In this document: positions 1 to 6,394 of the stretch, piece by piece
Layout of the letters: every line of letters starts with the position of its first letter
Position numbering within the stretch: position 1 is the stretch's first letter
Origin: an uncultured Bacteroidales bacterium
GTDB taxonomy: Bacteria > Bacteroidota > Bacteroidia > Bacteroidales > Bacteroidaceae
Direction of reading: 5' to 3'
Assembly: GCA_902801485.1 (NCBI GenBank)
Contig: CADCIP010000035.1
Location: 1-45,116, forward strand
DNA length: 45,116 bases
Position numbers and translations under genes: made by a program
Notes under the pieces: generated by a model
The model's input: the letters and a program-made list of their open reading frames with translations, nothing else
Database searches by the model: none
What the model was told of the DNA's origin: nothing

Positions 1-795
1 CTGACAGAGCGGCACGTCACCGTTGCTGTGGATGACGAGACTACTCATGATGCTCTGGCAGCGCAAACGCAAATGCCCGTTGCACCATTGGTCGTAGAGT
101 GCCACAAAGTCGAAATTCTCTTGCGTATCGTGGATGCTCATGGGAATCTGACTGATGAAGTCCGAGGTCGTCAGCAGTTCGCTCGTCGTGTCGAAGAAGG
201 CCATTGTCCCATAGATGCCGATGCGCACGTCCACACCATATTGCTTGGCAATGTCAATCACAAATGCCATATCATCGAAGTTGTTCCAGGGCGACAGACA
301 GAACATCAGCGACAGAGGTACCTCGTCCTTCAGTGCCTCCACTACCTGAATCACACGGTCGTAGCCGTCACGCCCTCGCATCCGCTGGTAAGTCTCGCGA
401 CCACCGTCGAGAGAGACGTACAGGTGCCGGGGCTGATAGAGACGGACGGCATCTATGACACGACGGGGCGCGAGACAATTAGACAGTAGCGTGTAGTTTG
501 GATGATGCTTGCGGAACCACGCCATGATTTCCGCAGCCTGTGGGTGCAGGATAAACTCGCCACCCTCTAGTCCTACGGTTGTCCGTTTGGTGATGCACTT
601 GCTTTGCATAATTCGACGGATGTCATCGAGCGATAGATGTTCCACTTTTTTCTGCCAGATATTGCAGTGCTTGCATTGTGATTGGCAGGCTGTTGTCGAG
701 TAAATCATTAATTGCGAAAGACATTTGTGGCGTGGCCGCATAATGTTGTTCAGATAGAGTAGCCCGTTGTAGGCATAATCGTAAATCGTGTACAT
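1..795 (-). CDS. Radical SAM protein, SPASM-like C-terminus (partial)
   Basis: The reading frame is open from an ATG at 795 to the left edge (265 codons), so the 3' end lies outside the window. Near residue 37 it has the radical SAM cluster motif CQSQCKHC (CxxxCxxC), which binds the 4Fe-4S cluster that cleaves S-adenosylmethionine. Further on it has the glycine-rich stretch LEGGEF and the strand YVSLDGG, as expected of the partial TIM barrel. The last visible residues, NGDVPLCQ, resemble the start of a SPASM or twitch auxiliary-cluster domain, as in sulfatase-maturating and peptide-modifying enzymes. The substrate cannot be read from the sequence. It is the third gene of the ECF-linked group and carries its own copy of the shared promoter at 817-850. 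The family call is sure; the SPASM call is tentative because the end is missing. Confidence 0.88.
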   Translation of the reverse strand, partial: MYTIYDYAYNGLLYLNNIMRPRHKCLSQLMIYSTTACQSQCKHCNIWQKKVEHLSLDDIRRIMQSKCITKRTTVGLEGGEFILHPQAAEIMAWFRKHHPNYTLLSNCLAPRRVIDAVRLYQPRHLYVSLDGGRETYQRMRGRDGYDRVIQVVEALKDEVPLSLMFCLSPWNNFDDMAFVIDIAKQYGVDVRIGIYGTMAFFDTTSELLTTSDFISQIPMSIHDTQENFDFVALYDQWCNGHLRLRCQSIMSSLVIHSNGDVPLCQ

Positions 796-799
796 AAAA

Positions 800-843
800 A
801 TTCGTTGCAGTTTCTACTTATAAAGTCTGAAACTGCAACGAAT
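800..843. repeat. 14-bp perfect inverted repeat around the -10 element
   Basis: ATTCGTTGCAGTTT at 800-813 and its exact reverse complement at 830-843 are separated by 16 bp. On the minus strand one arm sits in the promoter spacer, the loop contains GACTTTATAAG (the proposed -10), and the other arm lies in the 5' leader of the radical SAM gene. No U-tract follows, so it is not a simple terminator. It could be an operator. Confidence 0.75.
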
Positions 844-850
844 GACTGCA
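817..850 (-). promoter_or_regulatory. ECF-type promoter, copy 1 (radical SAM gene)
   Basis: On the minus strand the site reads TGCAGTC (850-844), 16 bp, GACTTTATAAG (827-817). The same elements with the same 16-bp spacing precede the two other genes of this group. The shape, a conserved -35 followed by a -10 beginning GAC, is that of ECF sigma promoters and differs from the usual Bacteroidota TAnnTTTG promoter. Confidence 0.75.
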
Positions 851-862
851 CGGAGAGTGTGA

Positions 863-1429
863 TTATTTCTTCAACTTTCCTTTGCTTCCCAGATATTTCG
901 TGAATGTCTCCCACTGTGCTGCTCGTTTTGCACGATTGGCTTTCACCAACTCGTCGTTGAGAAACTGCGGCGTGTTGGGATAGCAGTCGTAAAGGTAGTA
1001 GTGGCCGTCATCAATAACCTCGCCATCCATCTTTCCACAGCAAAGAACAAGGTCGTCAAACACTTGGCTACAGATGAGACCGACATGGATGGCCCCACCT
1101 GAAAAGAGATGTTCGCCACCAAGATAGAAATCGACGCTTGCAAGCAACGGGATTTGTTCCTTTAGTGGTGCCATCGTGTCGCAGAAGCGCAGTTCACGGG
1201 TAGTGACGTCAAACCATTCAATATCATTCTCGGTGAAAAGGACATTCTGTGTGTCACCGATAGAGCGCGTCCCAGACTCATTGACACCACAGGCATATAG
1301 CGTGGTTTCTGATGCAGGACACGTGGTAAATGGCTTCTCGGGTTCGTTACCGTCAAGACTGCAAGCAGTCAACGTCGTGCTGGCAATGGCTATCGCCATC
1401 ATCCAAGCGAGGGGTTTGTAATACTTCAT
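863..1429 (-). CDS. Small lipoprotein of the ECF-linked group
   Basis: This 188-aa protein begins with a lipoprotein signal peptide, and the lipobox LTAC places the lipidated cysteine at residue 23. The mature part has several cysteines, including ICSQ and LCCGKMDGEV in the middle, and a basic C-terminus ending GKLKK. I recognise no domain. It lies directly after the sigma/barrel fusion gene; its start at 1429 is about 70 bp from the fusion's stop, and the gap is filled by the second copy of the shared promoter. Retention at the outer or inner membrane is expected from the lipobox. A role as sensor partner of the fusion protein, or as a substrate of the radical SAM enzyme, is only inference from position. 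Confidence 0.85.
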   Translation of the reverse strand: MKYYKPLAWMMAIAIASTTLTACSLDGNEPEKPFTTCPASETTLYACGVNESGTRSIGDTQNVLFTENDIEWFDVTTRELRFCDTMAPLKEQIPLLASVDFYLGGEHLFSGGAIHVGLICSQVFDDLVLCCGKMDGEVIDDGHYYLYDCYPNTPQFLNDELVKANRAKRAAQWETFTKYLGSKGKLKK

Positions 1430-1460
1430 ATTCTACAGAGTTAAAATAAACGTCTCTTTA

Positions 1461-1494
1461 CTTATATAGTCCGCTGAACTGCGAAAAGACTGCA
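1461..1494 (-). promoter_or_regulatory. ECF-type promoter, copy 2 (lipoprotein gene)
   Basis: On the minus strand: TGCAGTC (1494-1488), 16 bp, GACTATATAAG (1471-1461), followed by a leader of about 30 nt to the ATG at 1429. The leader shares GAGACGTT with the leader of the sigma gene. The site fills the gap between the stop of the fusion gene (1498) and the lipoprotein start. Confidence 0.78.
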
Positions 1495-1497
1495 CGG

Positions 1498-3192
1498 CTA
1501 CCACGTAAATCTGATGCCCAGCGGCAGAGAGAAGGTGAACGGATGCTCTGTGCGGTAGGTCTCGATGTCGCTGCCCGTCGGGATGTAGTATTGCAGACTT
1601 GGCTCGGCAAAGAGTCCGATGCTGGGCGTGAGGTTGTACTGCAAACCGATACCAGTGCCGACTGACCACTGCCACGGGACGCGGAGGGTGGTCTTGTCCG
1701 TGGCCTCCAATATGCCATGCAGGTAATAACTTGTGTTGAGCGGTGAGTAGAGAGGAATCTCTGTGGTAACACCGAGGCTGCCGTAGAGGCTCCACGCCTT
1801 GCCAGTGTACATATTGCAGATGCCCTTTACGTGGATGCCGAGGTAGTGAATGATCTGCTGCTCTTTGATGGTATTGCCGTTTGAACCCATCTCAAACTCA
1901 GACTTCAGACGGCTGTAACTTAGTCCAGTTTCCAGACTAAAGCGATTACTCTGTTTATACTTCAATGCCAACGAGAAGATGATAGGCATGTAGTGATGGC
2001 TCTTACGCACAATCTTGTCTGTGCCTGGTTGGGCGGCATTGTTCAGGGCAATGTTCATGATAACGCTGCGAGTGTGACTCCTGCCGTCGTCGGGATTTTC
2101 TGCCAGGAAGGCTGCGTAGTCGCTCCAGTTCTCGAAGGTGACGGGCGATGGCGGCTCGCCACTGATGACTAAAGTCGGTATTTCCGTGAAGCTGTATGGA
2201 CGGTTATAGCTCTGTTCGCCCAAACCTCCAACGTATGCGAGATTCACCGACCATTTATTCTGATGACTGGTGCCGATGGCAGGTTTGTCAGGGAATAAGT
2301 CGGCAATGTCGTAATGCGGTATCTCCACCTTGTGTATAGTGTCCGTCGTTGTGGTGTCAGGGATTATCTGCTCCTGAGCTATCATATTAGATAAGGTATC
2401 AGACACGACAGAATCCACAGCTTGGGCAATGACCGATTGCAGGGTGTCTGTGGCAATGATGGTGGTATGATGCACAGGCAGATGAACAATCACAGGCACC
2501 TGTGGCTGCTCCGTCCGAGAATCTTTCTGCGATTCTTTTGGCGTATCTTTCTGCTTCGCCACAACAGGCTTTTCATCCTTGACCACGGTATCTCCTTTCT
2601 TGAGCAGGAGAAACGTAACAGGAACAAGTAGCAACAGAAGTCCGGCAACCCAATACTGCTTCATCATCTTGCGCAGCATCTTCTTCGCCCGTGCCAGTTG
2701 CGACGATGACGAATGTGGCTCGATGCTTAGCATGGCGGCAATCTCCTTGTGCGTCATACCTTCAAACACCGACAATCGAAATACCTGCCCATAACCAGCT
2801 GGCAGTCTGTCAATCATTCTTACCACCTCGCTTAACGGCACACCACTCACGTCCCTTTCCTCGTCTTCGGCAGTAATCAGTTCAGCCTCGCTCGTCTCTT
2901 CGAGCGAAACCGTTGGCAATGCCTCCAGATGATCCTTGCATTTCGATGCCACGTTCCTTGTGATGGCCGTCATCCAAGGCTCGGCCCGTCGCACGTCGCG
3001 CAGCCTGTCGAACGAAGTGAAGATAATCACGAAAGCGTCGTGCAGCACATCCTCCACCGTCTGCTCGTCGCTGATATAGCGCCGGCACACGCCCCTCATC
3101 CTCTGGGCGTATGCCTTGTACAGTTCTCCGAGGGCATCCGCGTCCCCCTGTCTGCATCGTTCTATCAGCCTTGTTATCTCCATCGTAAACAT
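1498..3192 (-). CDS. ECF sigma factor fused to a membrane segment and an outer-membrane beta-barrel
   Basis: One uninterrupted 564-codon frame. Residues about 6-90 match sigma region 2 (DALGELYKAYAQRM, DEQTVEDVLHDAFV, EPWMTAITRN). Residues about 120-175 match region 4 with its helix-turn-helix (LPAGYGQVFRLSVFEGMTHKEIAAML). A hydrophobic segment follows at about 182-198 (VAGLLLLLVPVTFLLL), then a charged and Thr/Pro-rich linker to about 310, then alternating beta-strands to the end. The protein closes on GIRFTW, an aromatic C-terminal residue typical of outer-membrane barrels. Bacteroidota usually encode an ECF sigma factor and a membrane-spanning barrel or anti-sigma protein as separate genes; here they are one chain. 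The start may be Met1 (3192) or Met4 (3183), since the promoter leaves almost no leader before Met1. It is likely autoregulated through copy 3 of the promoter. Confidence 0.9.
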   Translation of the reverse strand: MFTMEITRLIERCRQGDADALGELYKAYAQRMRGVCRRYISDEQTVEDVLHDAFVIIFTSFDRLRDVRRAEPWMTAITRNVASKCKDHLEALPTVSLEETSEAELITAEDEERDVSGVPLSEVVRMIDRLPAGYGQVFRLSVFEGMTHKEIAAMLSIEPHSSSSQLARAKKMLRKMMKQYWVAGLLLLLVPVTFLLLKKGDTVVKDEKPVVAKQKDTPKESQKDSRTEQPQVPVIVHLPVHHTTIIATDTLQSVIAQAVDSVVSDTLSNMIAQEQIIPDTTTTDTIHKVEIPHYDIADLFPDKPAIGTSHQNKWSVNLAYVGGLGEQSYNRPYSFTEIPTLVISGEPPSPVTFENWSDYAAFLAENPDDGRSHTRSVIMNIALNNAAQPGTDKIVRKSHHYMPIIFSLALKYKQSNRFSLETGLSYSRLKSEFEMGSNGNTIKEQQIIHYLGIHVKGICNMYTGKAWSLYGSLGVTTEIPLYSPLNTSYYLHGILEATDKTTLRVPWQWSVGTGIGLQYNLTPSIGLFAEPSLQYYIPTGSDIETYRTEHPFTFSLPLGIRFTW

Positions 3193-3202
3193 AACGTCTC
3201 TA

Positions 3203-3236
3203 TTTATATAGTCCTACAACAGAGTAAAAGACTGCA
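3203..3236 (-). promoter_or_regulatory. ECF-type promoter, copy 3 (sigma fusion gene)
   Basis: On the minus strand: TGCAGTC (3236-3230), 16 bp, GACTATATAAA (3213-3203), then AGAGACGTT just before the ATG at 3192. It lies between the stop of the SDR gene (3244) and the sigma gene, so the sigma factor probably drives its own transcription. Confidence 0.78.
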
Positions 3237-3243
3237 TAAAAAA

Positions 3244-3966
3244 CTATAATAATCTATAAAGACAAAATGGTAGATTTTTATTAATGATGGCGAGAACGTG
3301 CCAACGCTTGGTGACGTATACCTTGGATTTCTTCTTGCGAATAGCGGAAATGATTTGGTTGGCAACTTTATCGACGGGCATCACCCAAAACAGACCATCA
3401 CCTTTTGCCATAGCGGTATCAACGAGACCAGGACGAATGTCGGTGACGTGAATATGGTTGCCACTCTTGTATGCCTTCTTGCGCAAAGCTTCCATGTAGT
3501 TGATTTGGTAGGCTTTAGTCGCACTATATGCTGGTGCCATCGGCTCGCCACGTAGCCCGCCAACAGAGGTGATTGCTACAAGGTGACCATGACCTTGCTG
3601 TTCAAAGATGTGATAGAGTGTATCAATGACAAATGTCCAGCCTCTTACGTTAGTATCAATCGCAGGACATTCCAAAGCATAGTCAAGTGATGGATTGAGA
3701 TCGCCAGTGCCAGAGCATACGATGGCGAGATCAATGTGTTTCAGTTTTGCGCAAAGCATGTGGATGGCCTGCTCGATTTCTTCTCGTTTGGTGATGTCAG
3801 CCGCAGAAGTGAAAGCGTTGTCGGGGTGTTGCTGGTATAGTTCATCCAGCAAATTTTCGCGTCGGCCAACTATGCCGAGGCTGTTGCCATCAACAGCGTA
3901 CTTTTCAAAAAGTGCCCTTCCTATGCCTGAAGTTGCTCCAATGATAATGATGGTTTTCTTGTTCAT
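3244..3966 (-). CDS. SDR family NAD(P)-dependent oxidoreductase
   Basis: A 240-aa classical short-chain dehydrogenase. The N-terminal nucleotide-binding motif is GATSGIGRAL, the catalytic serine is in AITSVGG, and the catalytic pair is YSATK. The C-terminal KRWHVLAIINKNLPF resembles membrane-associated SDR proteins that act on lipids or long-chain substrates, but the substrate is unknown. It starts 9 bp after the stop of the upstream metallopeptidase, so the two probably share a transcript. Its stop lies just before promoter copy 3 of the sigma gene. Confidence 0.9.
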   Translation of the reverse strand: MNKKTIIIIGATSGIGRALFEKYAVDGNSLGIVGRRENLLDELYQQHPDNAFTSAADITKREEIEQAIHMLCAKLKHIDLAIVCSGTGDLNPSLDYALECPAIDTNVRGWTFVIDTLYHIFEQQGHGHLVAITSVGGLRGEPMAPAYSATKAYQINYMEALRKKAYKSGNHIHVTDIRPGLVDTAMAKGDGLFWVMPVDKVANQIISAIRKKKSKVYVTKRWHVLAIINKNLPFCLYRLL

Positions 3967-3975
3967 TGTTTTAGC

Positions 3976-5508
3976 TTACGATTTAATCCTGTTCTCAATC
4001 AATTTCCTTATCTCCTTCCCAAACACCTCTTCTGCATAATCTAAAAGAAGGGTTGTAGAGGTTATTTCACGTTCAGCCACTCCCTGCATGAATTCGAAGA
4101 AACGCTGTTCGCCTACTTTTTGTTCCAAGTCATACAGTAGCAAGGCACCTTTATTATATAGGGCATCGTAAGCTTCAGGAGCATCACGATCAACCTCGTA
4201 GATGGGGCAAGCATGGCGGGCATTTTCGCGGCAGGCTTCCAGATAACACTCGAAAACGTGCTTGTCGAAATGGCACTTGATATACCACAGCATACTGAAC
4301 TCAGCAAAGCCTTCGTTGAGCCAGTCTTCCCAACTGAATATCGGTGCTTTGTTCCACCAGAGATGACCCATTTCATGGCCAATGGCAGTTTTGAAGTCCT
4401 CGTTGAAGCGTTTCGTCGCGTAGGCAATGAAATTTTTGCGGCTGATGCCCCCACCACGACTTGGCACAACAAGGAATTTCATATAGTCGTTGCTGGGATT
4501 GGTTTTGAACAAGCAGGTATAGAATTGCAGCACCTCGCTGCATGCGACCAGTGCAGAGTCGGCATCTGCATCGGCGAAGTCGGTATAGACCACTTCGAAT
4601 GTACGCCCATCACTGGACATTTTCTTCGATTTGAGCGATGGCGAGGCCACAATCTGGAGGTCGAAGCCTCCCCACGGTTGCGACATTTCCCACTTGTCAC
4701 CCATGCGCTCTACAATGCCTGAGCCGCTGACCGTGTAGCCGTCGTTGATGGAGACAGAGACGTTTGCAGTGAAGTCGCGGCTGTCGCTGTTGACGGGGAA
4801 CCATGCCATGTAATAGCCCAGTTGTACCCAGTCCTTTTCCATCGAACTCATCCAAGTGTCGAGGCTGTCGAGGTTGCAGGTATAGTCGAAGGTAATGCTG
4901 CAAATGCCCTTCTTCTGTGGAGCTGTAAGGCGAAGCGGTGCTCCCTGCTGGATGTATGTGTTAGTCGATTTGGCCTTAGTTCCGAATGAGTATGTTAGTT
5001 CCTTCTTTTTGTAGCGAACGTGGTTGATTGTCGAGTTTTTCCAGAGAGTGAGATCAATGCTCTCTCGGTCTCTGAAATCTATCTGTGCCGTCGCTGTCAC
5101 GGTGAGCGTCTTTTTCTCCACGTCAATGTTCAGCTGTATGTCGTATCGCTTAACGATTGGGGCGTTGGTGTCCTCCACGACCGCTTTCTTTGGATAAGAA
5201 ATTTCCCTCTTATCCTCAGTCTCATGCTTGTAAGTACGCATAGAGTCCATAAAGGCCGTCCATCGTGCATCGTAGTGAAGCGTTCTGTAGTCTTCTTCTG
5301 TTAAGAAAGTGGTGTAAGCATATGCATATTGCCTGCCGAACTTCTCTCTGAACAGATTGAGATAATAAAAGGTACTGTCAGCATCACCAGCCGCCAGTGC
5401 CTTGTCAGCAGCTATCCAATAATCATTGGCCGTTTGTGCCATCCCGAATGTCGCTGCTGATAACATCGCTAGCAGGAGGAGGAATCGTCTGTAGTGTCTC
5501 ATATTCAT
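3976..5508 (-). CDS. Secreted M1-like metallopeptidase
   Basis: A 510-aa protein with a signal peptide (RRFLLLLAMLSAATFGMAQ). The gluzincin zinc motif HEMGH lies near residue 380, and the third ligand is in WLNEGFAEF about 20 residues later, as in the M1 aminopeptidase family. The N-terminal half is a beta-rich region like the M1 saddle domain. The usual exopeptidase GxMEN motif is not obvious; GGGISRKNF sits where it would be expected, so specificity may differ from classical aminopeptidases. The protein is probably periplasmic or surface exposed. It is the first gene of a two-gene unit with the SDR oxidoreductase. Confidence 0.87.
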   Translation of the reverse strand: MNMRHYRRFLLLLAMLSAATFGMAQTANDYWIAADKALAAGDADSTFYYLNLFREKFGRQYAYAYTTFLTEEDYRTLHYDARWTAFMDSMRTYKHETEDKREISYPKKAVVEDTNAPIVKRYDIQLNIDVEKKTLTVTATAQIDFRDRESIDLTLWKNSTINHVRYKKKELTYSFGTKAKSTNTYIQQGAPLRLTAPQKKGICSITFDYTCNLDSLDTWMSSMEKDWVQLGYYMAWFPVNSDSRDFTANVSVSINDGYTVSGSGIVERMGDKWEMSQPWGGFDLQIVASPSLKSKKMSSDGRTFEVVYTDFADADADSALVACSEVLQFYTCLFKTNPSNDYMKFLVVPSRGGGISRKNFIAYATKRFNEDFKTAIGHEMGHLWWNKAPIFSWEDWLNEGFAEFSMLWYIKCHFDKHVFECYLEACRENARHACPIYEVDRDAPEAYDALYNKGALLLYDLEQKVGEQRFFEFMQGVAEREITSTTLLLDYAEEVFGKEIRKLIENRIKS

Positions 5509-5533
5509 TTCGTTTTATTGATATTCCGAGTCA

Positions 5534-5541
5534 CAAAGTTA
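5534..5541 (-). promoter_or_regulatory. -10 element of the metallopeptidase gene
   Basis: TAACTTTG on the minus strand, about 25 bp before the ATG at 5508, matches the Bacteroidota -10 consensus TAnnTTTG. No convincing -33 TTTG was seen. Confidence 0.5.
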
Positions 5542-5560
5542 CAAAAAGGCATAAAAATAG

Positions 5561-5619
5561 GCCCTTGGCTAAATCTGAAAAAGAAATGCCAAGGGCTAAT
5601 GTCTCAACTTAGGTTGAGA
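5561..5619 (-). terminator. Two hairpins after the Crp/Fnr gene
   Basis: Reading on the minus strand after the stop at 5641, there is first a small hairpin (TCTCAAC/GTTGAGA, 5602-5619). A 9-bp perfect stem follows (GCCCTTGGC/GCCAAGGGC, 5561-5569 and 5588-5596, 18-nt loop), then CTATTTTTATG. The second is a reasonable factor-independent terminator. Confidence 0.6.
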
Positions 5620-5640
5620 GTTTCTATCTGTTATAGACTA

Positions 5641-6216
5641 TTACCTGTCGCCAAATGTAATATCACGCCGTATTTTGCTGACAGTATTTGGATGGACGTT
5701 CAAGAACGAGGCGATGTCTTGTAAGTCAAGAAACTCCATGATACCAGGACAGCGTTGCAGCAACATTTCGTAACGTTCACGGGGCGTAGTACAATGGAGG
5801 TCAAGATAGCGCGAACGGAATTGACTGAGAATGTGCTCGCCAATCATGGCTCGTAGTTTCATCGTTTCCATGTTTTGATTGAAGAATTGTTCCAGTTGCT
5901 GGCCCGTAACCTTCAGTACACGGCTGGGCATCATGGCTTCAATTGTGGCCTGTGACGGACGGCCATAGAGAAATGTGGGGTAGTCGCACACGAACTCACC
6001 CTCAAACGAGAACCACGTGATATGTGCCTTGTCATCGCTCATGCCATATTTAACATATTTGAAACATCCTTCAATGACAAAGCCAAACCACCGTGCAGGG
6101 TCACCCTCGCGCTCCAGTTGATCACCCTTGCGATAAGCAATCTCCTCACCCTCCCGTTCGCAGAACTCCCGTAGCACCTGCAAATCTAATCGATTATTGT
6201 TAAATTTCTGTTCCAT
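5641..6216 (-). CDS. Crp/Fnr family transcriptional regulator
   Basis: A 191-aa protein with an N-terminal cyclic-nucleotide-binding-type beta-roll (REGDPARWFGFVIEGCFKYVKYG) and a short C-terminal helix-turn-helix (LQDIASFLNVHPNTVSKIRRD). It lacks the cysteine set of oxygen-sensing Fnr, so the ligand is unknown. I chose the ATG at 6216: the frame also contains a TTG at 6237, but that codon is part of the probable -10 box and would precede transcription start. The gene is divergent from the AlbA-type regulator at 6395, and each may influence the other. Confidence 0.88.
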   Translation of the reverse strand: MEQKFNNNRLDLQVLREFCEREGEEIAYRKGDQLEREGDPARWFGFVIEGCFKYVKYGMSDDKAHITWFSFEGEFVCDYPTFLYGRPSQATIEAMMPSRVLKVTGQQLEQFFNQNMETMKLRAMIGEHILSQFRSRYLDLHCTTPRERYEMLLQRCPGIMEFLDLQDIASFLNVHPNTVSKIRRDITFGDR

Positions 6217-6234
6217 TGTCGTCGAATTTGTTGG

Positions 6235-6242
6235 CAAAGGTA
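6235..6242 (-). promoter_or_regulatory. -10 element of the Crp/Fnr gene
   Basis: TACCTTTG on the minus strand ends about 18 bp before the ATG at 6216 and fits TAnnTTTG. It overlaps the upstream TTG codon at 6237, which argues against that codon being the start. No clear -33 TTTG is seen. Confidence 0.55.
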
Positions 6243-6358
6243 ATGAATTTTACCAAGAAATCGTTTCTTTTTGTTATAAGTAGGGCTTACTTTAGACATA
6301 ATTTGCTTAAATTACGCGCGAAAAAGTGATTTTATGTTTCCATTTCGAGAAAAAGTAG

Positions 6359-6366
6359 TACCTTTG
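6359..6366 (+). promoter_or_regulatory. -10 element of the AlbA/ATPase gene
   Basis: TACCTTTG lies 28 bp before the ATG at 6395 and matches TAnnTTTG. The expected -33 position holds only a weak TTTC. Confidence 0.55.
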
Positions 6367-6394
6367 CAAACACATTGACAATTATAAGTCATCT

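Noticed and set aside
1-489. A 153-codon plus-strand frame at the left edge
   Set aside because: Antisense to the radical SAM gene, whose cysteine motif and fold pattern are clear on the minus strand.
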